Below, piece by piece: positions 1 through 7,661 of a DNA stretch of 22,942 nucleotides. The translations under genes and the position numbers were made by a program. The DNA is taken from NCBI GenBank assembly GCA_041744735.1, contig JBGTKH010000499.1, positions 1-22,942 of the forward strand, read 5' to 3'. The notes beneath the pieces are model-generated. The model ran no database searches. It saw only the letters and a program-made list of their open reading frames with translations, and was not told the DNA's origin. The first letter of the stretch is position 1. Each line of letters opens with the position of its first letter. The stretch is from JBGTKH01 sp041744735. GTDB lineage: Bacteria; Planctomycetota; Planctomycetia; Pirellulales; Pirellulaceae.

Positions 1-517
1 GCGACGACGGGTGCTTGCCATCGTTGACTCCCCCGCATTTGAGCGAGACGGCGCCGTTGCCCCACGCAAGAAGCCGAAGCACGACTTGATCGGTTGGTTT
101 GAGGCCCAGTTCATTCTGGACGTCGATCCCTGGAACCGAGCCAAACGCACTCCCATTTTCCTTCAGCCAATAGGTGCCGGCCCAGTCGGTCGGGGCCTTG
201 AATTGGATTTCGATCTCAACGCAGGTCCCTTGGCTTGGCTGATTGGGATCGCGCGGGTGAGCGGTCTGCACGGCGACCTGAGTCGCTCTCTCTGCAGGCA
301 TCACCCCGAACGGACTGAAGGCCCGCGCGATTTCCGACCGCTCGTCGCGATCGGGCAGTTCGTCTCTGTAAATCCAGACCTGAGTCTTCTTCTCGGAATC
401 CGCGCCGGATTTCTTACCCGGTTCGACTGCCTGTAGTGGCCGCAGACCAAGACCACCAACGAACAACACGATCAGCGCAGTCAACAAATCGACCGACCAA
501 CGAGAGTGGGATTTCAT
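1..517 (-). CDS. Secreted protein, paralog of its upstream neighbour (3' end cut by window)
   Basis: Reading the minus strand from an ATG at 517 gives an open frame that runs off the window edge, about 172 codons. A GGAG sequence lies about 9 nt before the ATG. Residues 8-30 form a hydrophobic stretch ending in a likely signal-peptidase site (LRPLQA), so export is expected. The mature part (residues about 46-170) aligns by eye with the protein at 619-1371: both have a DERSE motif after a short strand, a strand with EIEI/EIAV, and a GxxPGxxV turn. That suggests a beta-sandwich, carbohydrate-binding-like domain, but no enzyme motif is visible. It lies 101 bp downstream of its paralog on the same strand and is probably co-transcribed. 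The function is unknown. Confidence 0.72.
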   Translation of the reverse strand, partial: MKSHSRWSVDLLTALIVLFVGGLGLRPLQAVEPGKKSGADSEKKTQVWIYRDELPDRDERSEIARAFSPFGVMPAERATQVAVQTAHPRDPNQPSQGTCVEIEIQFKAPTDWAGTYWLKENGSAFGSVPGIDVQNELGLKPTDQVVLRLLAWGNGAVSLKCGGVNDGKHPSS

Positions 518-618
518 ATTTGATGTCTCCAAAACAAATGTCTGTCAAATGCTCGTGCCACGCGCTTCGGCGCGGCGAGCAAGATTCAACGTGGGTCACC
601 GACGAGGCGGCCACACGG

Positions 619-1371
619 TCATCTCGCCGGCTCTTCGCGCACGGCGACGAAGCGAATGTCGTCGAGATACAGCTTGCTCGTCGGCTCCCTGGCGCCGTCT
701 TGCGGCCGAGCATTGGGGTTGTCGTTGGACTCCAGCACGACGCTGAGCGGGCACAACATCTGATTCAGGCGAGCGGCGTTGTCAGTCAGCTCGATCGAAA
801 TCTCCTGCCACGATTCGCCGAGAGTGATCAACTCGGGGCGCGTGGTGGCGGGGAATTTTAGCGAGTCGCGATGCGGATTTCCCGCCAGGCCGCCAACCCG
901 GAATTTGCACCGAACTTCGTGCGGACCTGCGGGTCGTCGAGCTTTCAGCTTCAGAAAAATCCTGTGGCCTCTGGCATCGCCAAGCAGTTCGGCCACGTTC
1001 ATTCCGGGAATCGCCCCCAGCCGTGTTGCCCCTGCCGGTACAAAACCAATCATGACGAACTCATTCGGGCCGGTCCATCGGACAGCGATCTCGACCAAAG
1101 TCCCCGTTGCGGTAGCGTCTAACTCGCTGGCCCTTAGCCCCGGATCAACTGCGATGTGCGAAGCTTTCGCCGCAGGGGAGTAAAAGTACGGTTCGTAGTA
1201 CCGCTCGAATTCCGACCTTTCGTCAGCTTGGCCTGCCGCTGGCAGATCGCTGTAAAGGCTGACAACCCGCTCCTCGATCACACGTCGTCGGGTAGAGTCT
1301 TGCCCAAATGATTCGACAGCGAAAATCGCGAGGGCGACCAGCGAGATATTGAACGAACGTCGAGTCAGCAT
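619..1371 (-). CDS. Secreted beta-sandwich-like hypothetical protein
   Basis: A 250-residue protein. The frame is open further upstream, but the ATG at 1371 has AGGAG 8 nt before it and begins a standard signal peptide (LTRRSF, then a hydrophobic run ending near ESFGQ). The mature protein has alternating strands and ends with KLYLDDIRF. That ending is common in galactose-binding/CBM-like jelly-roll domains, where the last strand carries a DDI/DDV motif. No catalytic signature is seen. It is a tandem paralog of the truncated gene downstream. It follows the membrane protein at 1545-3209 on the same strand after a 173-bp gap, so it may belong to the same regulon. A surface or periplasmic binding role is an inference. 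Confidence 0.75.
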   Translation of the reverse strand: MLTRRSFNISLVALAIFAVESFGQDSTRRRVIEERVVSLYSDLPAAGQADERSEFERYYEPYFYSPAAKASHIAVDPGLRASELDATATGTLVEIAVRWTGPNEFVMIGFVPAGATRLGAIPGMNVAELLGDARGHRIFLKLKARRPAGPHEVRCKFRVGGLAGNPHRDSLKFPATTRPELITLGESWQEISIELTDNAARLNQMLCPLSVVLESNDNPNARPQDGAREPTSKLYLDDIRFVAVREEPAR

Positions 1372-1544
1372 GACGGTGCTCCTGTCAGTGAGTGAAATGA
1401 GTGCCGTGCCGTGGCGCGACGGCCGATGGCAACGAGGCGGTAACGCGGGCCGCCACATACAAAGGAATCGATCGTTGGCTTTTCGTCGTACATTCCACAA
1501 GTTTCTTCGAGTGGCGAAGGGTGAAGTTCAGATCGCCACCCACA

Positions 1545-3209
1545 TCAATTCATGAACTGCGGTGGGTTGTTCCAGTGCACGGTGGTTTTACCGAGGACGA
1601 GACTCTGCATCGTGCTCAGCTCTGCGTCGGTGATCTGCTGCCGGGCAAATTGGCCTCCTGGCAGACCGACCAGCAGTACTTCGAACTCGGTCGGAAACAC
1701 GTCTTCGAGTCGATCGACATTCCCCAGTCTTTTCAAGTCGACCGATGCGATGGCTCCCTCCGGGTTGCGAATGTCGTCCACGGTGAGCGTGGTCGCGGCG
1801 ATCAGCCTTTGAGCATTCTCTCCGGTCCAAGGGCCAGTACCATTCTTCGCTCGCACAACGACGTGCAGATTCGTTGAACCTGCCAATTCCGAGGCAACAT
1901 TGCCTGCGAACGTGAGTCGCATCTGCCCGTCGGGCGAAACGTCAGCGGAGGCAATCAGTGAATCATTCTGACTCGGGCTGCGAAAAGCCAAGCCTTGGGG
2001 ACTCGATTCCAATTCGATACGCCGGTCGATGTAGAGATCATCCGGCGCGACGCCGAGTGCCTTGCGTTGCTCATCGTTCAGCGCTTGGAGCCAATAGCGA
2101 ACCACAGTGGTCACGGGACGGCTCGGCTGACCCGAATCGTGTGGGTACTTGAGTGTCATGGAGAGAGGCAATGGCCGATTTCGCCAGTAGTAGATCGTCT
2201 CCCACCGGTCTGACTTATCGTCGACGAAGTACTGGCAGATGTCGACTTTGGCGATGAGCGTGGACGACACGTCGTTGAACGCCAGCTCAAACTCACGGAA
2301 CACGTTTGGCCGGGCGCCTTCCGGCCCGACGATTGGCGCGATGAGCGGTCGTGTTTGCCTTTCGACCGCCGTCAGTGCCAAGCTCGCCACTAGTTGCCGC
2401 TCTTTATGCAATCGTCGATGCAGATCCGCCTCCGCATCCTTCGCTTGGCGTGCCTCCTCCTCCGCATCCTTCCGCCGTTGCATTTCAAGGAATGTCTCGC
2501 GCTGGACAAGTGCAAGGCGAGCCTGGTAGGAACTCGCGGTAACACCCGCTGATCCGACACCGACGACCAAGGCGAAGACCAGCGACGCCGCCAGGGGATA
2601 CTCGCAAACGACACGGACCAGTTGCTCGAAAGCCTTCTTGAACCACCGCACTTTCTCTGGCGGGAAGACCTTCCAAATGCGGTCCACCGTGGCACCGAGT
2701 TCTGAGTTCTGTTTGATGGCGGCTTCGACCTCGCCCCGCTCACGGCCGGATACCTCATTGGCGAGATAGCGGGCCAGCAGTACATCGTCGATGCCGCCGC
2801 GCGTGGTCTCCTGCCAATGCCGGAAGTCGCGGAGCCGCGCTACGATATTGTTCCATGCTTCTTCAGCCGGCTTATCCAACACGGCCTCATCAGGAGCACC
2901 CGGTGGAAAAATCGGCGGAGGGATTTCGCCCAACGGAACCGACGCGCCCACTTCGCCTGCATCAGCATCGATGCCTCTCAGCACCTGCAACGCCTCAGCC
3001 AAGTCGGCGTTCCCGCTCGATAGCCCCTGGATGACCAACTCGTCACCGGCAGTCGCCTGACCGCTCAAAACCCGATCGAGTAAGTCGAGTGGAACGGCCG
3101 CGAAAACGTCAGGTACTGTCTCACGCCCGATGAACGCCTCGCGAAACAGTCGTTTCAGCGCGCCGGCAGAGTAAAGGGGGCGCTCGGATTCAAGATGCTC
3201 GACGGACAT
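1545..3209 (-). CDS. Single-pass membrane protein with anti-sigma-like cytoplasmic part and large extracytoplasmic domain
   Basis: 554 residues from the ATG at 3209, chosen because AGGTGG lies 8 nt upstream; an in-frame GTG four codons earlier is possible. Residues about 141-178 (LARYLANEVSGRERGEVE and following) resemble the helical core of zinc-finger-type anti-sigma factors but lack the His/Cys zinc ligands. A single transmembrane segment spans about 205-227. It is followed by a charged, probably coiled-coil helix at about 228-275 (many E, K, R and A) and a C-terminal domain of about 270 residues with no recognised motif. The gene starts 137 bp downstream of the sigma/phosphatase fusion on the same strand. 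The simplest reading is that it tethers or inhibits that protein and senses something outside the cytoplasm. That role is inferred from topology and neighbourhood. Confidence 0.75.
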   Translation of the reverse strand: MSVEHLESERPLYSAGALKRLFREAFIGRETVPDVFAAVPLDLLDRVLSGQATAGDELVIQGLSSGNADLAEALQVLRGIDADAGEVGASVPLGEIPPPIFPPGAPDEAVLDKPAEEAWNNIVARLRDFRHWQETTRGGIDDVLLARYLANEVSGRERGEVEAAIKQNSELGATVDRIWKVFPPEKVRWFKKAFEQLVRVVCEYPLAASLVFALVVGVGSAGVTASSYQARLALVQRETFLEMQRRKDAEEEARQAKDAEADLHRRLHKERQLVASLALTAVERQTRPLIAPIVGPEGARPNVFREFELAFNDVSSTLIAKVDICQYFVDDKSDRWETIYYWRNRPLPLSMTLKYPHDSGQPSRPVTTVVRYWLQALNDEQRKALGVAPDDLYIDRRIELESSPQGLAFRSPSQNDSLIASADVSPDGQMRLTFAGNVASELAGSTNLHVVVRAKNGTGPWTGENAQRLIAATTLTVDDIRNPEGAIASVDLKRLGNVDRLEDVFPTEFEVLLVGLPGGQFARQQITDAELSTMQSLVLGKTTVHWNNPPQFMN

Positions 3210-3346
3210 GGGAGAAGCCACCTATACAAAACGGCCCCCGCGCGGCACGGCAACCCGACCACGCGGCGCGGATTCTATGGAGAAAGACGGGTCTCAACAC
3301 CGAAACTGCAAACAAATCTTTCAAAAAAACCATCAACTCACCAAAA

Positions 3347-5062
3347 TCAAGTATCGTTGGGATCAACCGGCCGGTTCGATTCTCTCGGCTCGCTGGGCGG
3401 CGCGATGTTGAAATCGTGCCTTTCCTGAAAGACCTGAATGGCCGTCCTGAGCTTCAAACACCAGTCGTAGTATGTCCGTTCTGGCGTGCCCAACTCGTTA
3501 ATTATTTCGTCCTTCCGTTTCTGGGCCACGAGTAAGTCGAACAACGGCAGCAACTTGGGATAAACCGACTGCACAAAATCGCGCACGATGGGCAGACGCG
3601 ACTCCCAATCCCTGTCGGCAGCGGCCGGTGCGACGACTTCGACCGCGTCGATTGGAACAGACCTAGGTCGCTTCGCGCATTTGTCCTTATGATCCGAAAG
3701 GTAACGCCACACCACGGTTTTCACCCAAGGGGCAAGACGCCCATGAGACGACCACTTCGGCAGTTTCTGATAGAGGTAAACTCTCGCGTCTTGGAGGATG
3801 TCCTCATCGAGCAATGGTGGAAAAAAGTGACGCACGAGTTTCCGCAGTAGAGGGTCGAACTTGGCGAGGAATTCACTTACGGCGTCATTGTCGCCAATCG
3901 AAGCGCGGTAGACCAAGTCTGCGTCTGCGTCGTACCGGACGCTGACCAGGCACAGATCGTCATGCTGGTGGCCGGCGCTTGTGACGGCATTGAGAAACTC
4001 ATTGAGGACGTGCGTCGACAACGGGATCGTGGGGCTCCACAACGTTAACAGTTGTTTCAACTTTTTCCCCAGCCGGTTCGGTCTGGACGAACCGTCCGTT
4101 GGCTGATCGAACCAACCATCTGTCACTATACCTGCTTGAGCGTTCTTCGAGAAGCTTGTTTCGACGGACCCAAAAGCAGCGGGGGTGACTGGGGCGATCC
4201 CATAGTCGACACCGAGCCACCACGTCGGTCGTGCAACGATCCAATCCACAAACTCATCCGTACGCGCCACAGCTACAGCCTCCTTCGGGACGAAGCACGC
4301 TCTTCCATTGTCTGAGCCGAATGGAACTGCGAACGAAGCGATCGTTGTCTCGACGAAGTAACCGTCCGGCATCGCATCTCGAAGCATGGCGTACATGAAG
4401 GCAAAAGTGGTTTCAAGATCGCGTCCCGGCATCCAAGCAACTCGGAAGAGCAATGGCATGCCGTCCGCCAGCAAAGCCGCAGGCCACCCATGGCCAGTCA
4501 CGTCACCAACGGCGAGAGCGAGCATTCCATCGGCAAAACGTCGCTCCCACCAGTCGCCATTCGGCGACTCTTTCCCCTTCGCGCACCAGTCGATTCGGAA
4601 TGGACCTTGCCGCTCACTCCCTTTCGAAGGCGCTCGTGGTACATCGTCCCCATCATCTTCGTTGCCCCCGGAATCGCCACCGCCCACGGAAACACGCCCC
4701 CCATCGCCGGAACCGCCGTTAGTCTTTGCGCCAGATTGATTCTTGTTCCGCGCGTACCGAACAGGTTCGCAGAACATTCTTTCAACACGAATCTGCACGT
4801 AACGGTCAAACACATTCCACGACATAGAATCGAACTTGCGTGAATCCTTCTCTGCCTCGCAGACCAGTAGTCTCGTCAAGTTGTTAAGGGCAAGAACGAC
4901 CAACCGTGCCACCTCGCCCGGGGTCTTGTACTCACTCCCCATGACCGCGATCTGCTTCGCGATGGCACTCCGATACCGACCGCCCAAAACCTGCGCGGCC
5001 TCTGGATCCCGCTCTCGCAGGCATTTGACCAATTCCGCCGGCGGCGTCTTCGGCTTCTTCAT
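3347..5062 (-). CDS. SpoIIE/PP2C-type phosphatase fused to ECF-sigma-like domains
   Basis: 571 residues from an ATG at 5062 with a strong GGAGGAG site 8 nt upstream. Residues about 8-98 look like a diverged sigma region 2 (a helical segment beginning LRERDPEA). Residues about 110-150 are a Gly/Asp-rich low-complexity linker. Residues about 151-378 carry SpoIIE/RsbU hallmarks: GDVTGHG at 186-192, then VTDGW near 313-317, and an HDDL acidic pair near 367-370. Residues about 387-460 look like sigma region 2 (DEDILQDARVYLYQKL) and about 502-545 like a region 4 helix-turn-helix (DEIINELGTPERTYYDWC). SpoIIE-family phosphatases act on anti-sigma antagonist proteins in partner switching; here the sigma-like part is in the same chain. 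The next gene encodes a likely membrane partner. Whether the C-terminal part still binds RNA polymerase cannot be told from sequence. Confidence 0.8.
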   Translation of the reverse strand: MKKPKTPPAELVKCLRERDPEAAQVLGGRYRSAIAKQIAVMGSEYKTPGEVARLVVLALNNLTRLLVCEAEKDSRKFDSMSWNVFDRYVQIRVERMFCEPVRYARNKNQSGAKTNGGSGDGGRVSVGGGDSGGNEDDGDDVPRAPSKGSERQGPFRIDWCAKGKESPNGDWWERRFADGMLALAVGDVTGHGWPAALLADGMPLLFRVAWMPGRDLETTFAFMYAMLRDAMPDGYFVETTIASFAVPFGSDNGRACFVPKEAVAVARTDEFVDWIVARPTWWLGVDYGIAPVTPAAFGSVETSFSKNAQAGIVTDGWFDQPTDGSSRPNRLGKKLKQLLTLWSPTIPLSTHVLNEFLNAVTSAGHQHDDLCLVSVRYDADADLVYRASIGDNDAVSEFLAKFDPLLRKLVRHFFPPLLDEDILQDARVYLYQKLPKWSSHGRLAPWVKTVVWRYLSDHKDKCAKRPRSVPIDAVEVVAPAAADRDWESRLPIVRDFVQSVYPKLLPLFDLLVAQKRKDEIINELGTPERTYYDWCLKLRTAIQVFQERHDFNIAPPSEPRESNRPVDPNDT

Positions 5063-5160
5063 GATAACGGCTCCTCCGAAGCACTGCTTTTAACAGATAA
5101 GGACGGCGCGCATGCGAGACACTGCAAAAGAATCCCGAAAAAAGCTTCGGAGACTCATCA
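5063..5160. promoter_or_regulatory. Divergent intergenic region between signalling block and ubiquitin-like operon
   Basis: This 98-bp stretch separates the start of the minus-strand sigma/phosphatase gene from the first plausible start (ATG 5161) of the plus-strand conjugation operon. It must hold promoters for both directions unless they lie inside genes. It contains the minus-strand ribosome site GGAGGAG (near 5071-5077), an AT-rich core around 5087-5100, and the plus-strand GGAG just before 5161. No promoter box can be assigned with confidence and no operator repeat is evident. Confidence 0.4.
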
Positions 5161-5314
5161 ATGAACGATTTGCCGAACAGCGACTCCGTGCACAGGCATC
5201 GGCGATGAAGGCGGCCCGGCAAAATATTCCGATGACCACTTTGCAGAACCGCACGGAACCACCGTCTTTATTCGTGGCGGGCGCTTTCGTGACATTTTAC
5301 GCGAGGTATCTACA
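5161..5314 (+). other. Possible out-of-frame 5' coding extension of the Ubl-like gene
   Basis: An ATG at 5161 with GGAG 8 nt upstream opens a 15-codon frame (MNDLPNSDSVHRH...) that stops at TGA 5206-5208. A +1 shift at or before that stop enters a frame that stays open, with no further stop, straight into the gene called at 5315. The extra peptide would include AKYSDDHF and GTTVFIRGGRF. There is no ATG, GTG or TTG in that second frame between 5165 and 5315. This could be a programmed +1 shift, a sequencing or assembly error, an old frameshift, or chance. GC at third positions is high in the first 15 codons and intermediate afterwards, so the evidence is only suggestive. Confidence 0.3.
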
Positions 5315-5692
5315 GTGTTAGCAACAATCGGGACGAAACGAATTGGCGGCGATGACGAGACGGTGGTTGTGGCGGTGAAGACTCCGCTGATGCCGAAACC
5401 GACGACGACGCGGCTGCCGGGGCGGCTAACGTTGAGGCAAGCGGTCGAGCAGTTGCGTGGTGAATCCCCAAAGGATGCGAATGCGACGCGAGTGTTAAAC
5501 CAACTCACTCGTGAAATGTCGGGCGTTCATCACTTCCTCGCGGTGACGCCGCGAGGCATGGAGAGAGTCGACCCGCAAACCACGACACTCGATGACCTCG
5601 CGATCCCCCGCGAGATTCGTACCCACGAGGGCATTGATCACATTCGGCTGGCAGCATTCGAGATTCAGTCCTACGCCAAGGTTGGTGTGTGA
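5315..5692 (+). CDS. Small protein, candidate ubiquitin-like (beta-grasp) modifier of the operon
   Basis: 125 residues from a GTG at 5315 with GAGG 8 nt upstream; the true N-terminus may lie upstream if a frameshift at 5161-5208 is real. The pattern fits a beta-grasp fold: strand (TVVVAVKT), strand (TTTRLPG), helix (TLRQAVEQLRG), then after an insert a strand (HHFLAVTP), a turn with TTTLDDLAIP and a final strand (HIRLAAFEI). The LDDL-then-hydrophobic ending recalls ubiquitin/YukD-like proteins. It ends AKVGV and lacks a C-terminal Gly-Gly, so a classical thioester-forming tail is not visible. As first gene of an E2-like/JAB/E1 cluster, overlapping the next gene by 4 bp, it is the natural candidate for the modifier. 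The fold is inferred, not shown. Confidence 0.5.
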   Translation: MLATIGTKRIGGDDETVVVAVKTPLMPKPTTTRLPGRLTLRQAVEQLRGESPKDANATRVLNQLTREMSGVHHFLAVTPRGMERVDPQTTTLDDLAIPREIRTHEGIDHIRLAAFEIQSYAKVGV

Positions 5693-6780
5693 GGTGTCCC
5701 GTGCTCGAATATCCGATTGACGAGGCATTTCAGCGACAACAGCCGCTCGTGCTGCTGGGCGAACAGTTACTGGCTAAGACGTCGTCGCCGGCGGCGGCGA
5801 TTCTGCGCACGGCGGCGGGAGTTCATCATGGGCTCGGTCCAGTGGCGACTTGGATTTCTATCGGGCAGGCGGCCCTCCGACGCTCGCGGTCCACCGTCGA
5901 GGCGATGTTGCAAAATGAGTTGCCACGTCAGGTCGCGCTATTGCGAACGGATCCACTTGCATACTTCATTGATTACCTCGTCCCAACGTTTCGGAAGCGG
6001 GAGTTTTCCGAGGATGCATACTCGACTGTATCGACCGCGCATATAGAGCAGGCCGATGTCGACTGGACGACGGAGTTGTCCGCGGCGGCGGAGGGCGTCC
6101 CGGCTCCTGAATTCGTGCAGCCATCCGTCTTGATGTTGGGGCGGGTTTGGAAGCTGAAACCACAGCCACGGCGTGAAGGTTGCTGGCAGGTCGACGCGGC
6201 TTCGCAATGCTTCGGGCTGAGTGGTGATTTTATTTTGGTGAGGACGTTGGCTGCGGAATGGCGGACGAAAGTTGCGCGACACGTCACGAACGTTGCTGCG
6301 CAACTCGCTCAAAAAGTTCGGCAACAGGATTCTCAAGAACTTGTCATCGCGCGAAATGAATTGGCCGCTCAGGGATTCGTGGAGCGAGACGATCTGCTGT
6401 TCTTACCAGGCAGGGCACCACGGCTGGGATACGTGTTGCCAGCCCACCACAATTGGACGTTGCGACGGGACTCGGTTCGCGACTTGGCGATGACGGCGCC
6501 GCTTGCATTACCGCCGATCGCCTATCCGAGCAAGTCGTCGCTGGTCGTCTATCAGCGAGTCAAAAACGAATGGAAAATTGTCACGCTTCCGCATGGACTC
6601 TGTTGGGGTCCCGATCCGCCGCAACACCCGCAAGATTCACCCGGCGTTGGGTTGGCCTCGTTTCTGCGTTGGGCCGCCGTGCGGATTGCGGGTAACGGGG
6701 CTTTCCACAGCAGCGACGGAGCGGTTCCGTCGACGGACAACTGGCTTGAGGTCACCTCTAACTCGAAAGCAGTGTCATGA
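5689..6780 (+). CDS. Candidate E2-like (UBC-fold) protein
   Basis: 363 residues from a GTG at 5689, which gives a 4-bp GTGA overlap with the preceding stop. A GTG at 5701 with GAGG six bases upstream is an equal alternative. Residues 1-200 are mostly helical with no recognised family. Residues about 245-335 have features of prokaryotic E2-like domains: a proline-rich segment (PLALPPIAYP), two strands (SLVVYQRV, WKIVTL), then PHGLCWGPD with Cys305 as the candidate catalytic cysteine, followed by a helix beginning FLRWAAVRI. In E2 enzymes the active cysteine follows a strand and precedes a helix in this way. Position between the Ubl candidate and the JAB/E1 genes supports the call. The assignment rests on pattern and context; an unrelated partner protein cannot be excluded. 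Confidence 0.45.
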   Translation: MRCPVLEYPIDEAFQRQQPLVLLGEQLLAKTSSPAAAILRTAAGVHHGLGPVATWISIGQAALRRSRSTVEAMLQNELPRQVALLRTDPLAYFIDYLVPTFRKREFSEDAYSTVSTAHIEQADVDWTTELSAAAEGVPAPEFVQPSVLMLGRVWKLKPQPRREGCWQVDAASQCFGLSGDFILVRTLAAEWRTKVARHVTNVAAQLAQKVRQQDSQELVIARNELAAQGFVERDDLLFLPGRAPRLGYVLPAHHNWTLRRDSVRDLAMTAPLALPPIAYPSKSSLVVYQRVKNEWKIVTLPHGLCWGPDPPQHPQDSPGVGLASFLRWAAVRIAGNGAFHSSDGAVPSTDNWLEVTSNSKAVS

Positions 6781-7661
6781 GTTCCACATTTCGGATTTCA
6801 CAGTGTGTTCTGGACGGCATTCTGGCTGCCGCACGGCACGCGGGCAATAGTGAGTGCATGGGGTTGCTCGCCGCGGCAGTTGGCGAAAGGCAGCAGTGTG
6901 TTTCCGCCGCGTGCCTGCTTCCGGCTGAGGCGTCAGGCAGTCATGCAGAAGCTGATGCCGAGACGATTTCCACAGCCATGACGTCTCTGTTGCGCCGGCG
7001 GCTCCGGCCCGTCGGACTCTGGCACTCGCACGGGAGCCATGCCGTTTTCCATTCAGGCACGGACGACGCGACTGTGACAAAGCTCTTCCCCGCGATGGCG
7101 GCGTGGAATTTCGAGCGACCGCGTGCCGAGCTCGGAGTTCCGGCGATCACGGGCTGTGACACCGCCAGCGTTCCGCTCGGCGATGGCCGTACGCTGCGAA
7201 TCTTGCTGGCTGGTCCGAAACTGCCAGGCATCGAGGGAAACGAGCGCGTGAGCTGGTCTCGCATGGACGTGTTGTTCGCGGAATCAACATCGCATTCGCC
7301 GGTGATTCTCGACGGGCTCGCTGTGAAATTGATGGCTGGCGGAGTTTGCCTGGAGTTGGGAATTCCGGACGGTGCCAACGTCGTCTCCGAGATTGAAGAT
7401 CACGCAGCCGTGCGGTCGGCAAAACTGTTTTCACTCGTCGTCAACCGGCGCGGCGAGAAGTATGCCGAGGCGTTGACGGTTCACGACATTTGTGGCGAAT
7501 CACACATCGCGAAACGCTGCTGCGAGATCGCGGTTCTGATGGACGACGGTGACTGTGGAGGCGGCGTAAGTTGGCTGGGAAGCGGCACGTCATTACTCAC
7601 GACTTCTATGAATCGCTCTCGAACCGGACGACTGACCGGTTGCCGGGAGGGCGTGTCATGA
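6777..7661 (+). CDS. JAMM/JAB-family metallopeptidase (Mov34/MPN fold)
   Basis: 294 residues starting at ATG 6777, overlapping the previous stop as ATGA. The full JAMM zinc signature is present: Glu26 (NSECMGLL) and H83-S-H85, seven residues, S93, two residues, D96. This matches the HxHx7SxxD consensus exactly, with WHSH preceded by a hydrophobic strand as usual. Enzymes of this family cleave isopeptide or peptide bonds next to ubiquitin-like tails; in bacterial operons with E1 and E2 they are thought to process or remove the modifier. The catalytic domain covers about residues 1-130. The remaining 160 residues form a second domain without a recognised motif. The last 18 codons approach the E1 gene with a further 4-bp overlap, which indicates translational coupling. 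Confidence 0.85.
   Translation: MSSTFRISQCVLDGILAAARHAGNSECMGLLAAAVGERQQCVSAACLLPAEASGSHAEADAETISTAMTSLLRRRLRPVGLWHSHGSHAVFHSGTDDATVTKLFPAMAAWNFERPRAELGVPAITGCDTASVPLGDGRTLRILLAGPKLPGIEGNERVSWSRMDVLFAESTSHSPVILDGLAVKLMAGGVCLELGIPDGANVVSEIEDHAAVRSAKLFSLVVNRRGEKYAEALTVHDICGESHIAKRCCEIAVLMDDGDCGGGVSWLGSGTSLLTTSMNRSRTGRLTGCREGVS

Noticed and set aside
436..861. Plus-strand frames over 436-1183
   Set aside because: They are antisense to two secreted proteins with signal peptides and good ribosome sites.
5112..5321. 69-codon plus-strand frame before the Ubl-like gene
   Set aside because: No good ribosome site, an unlikely C-terminal half, and it overlaps the more plausible 5161/5315 frames. A basic N-terminus alone is not enough to call it.
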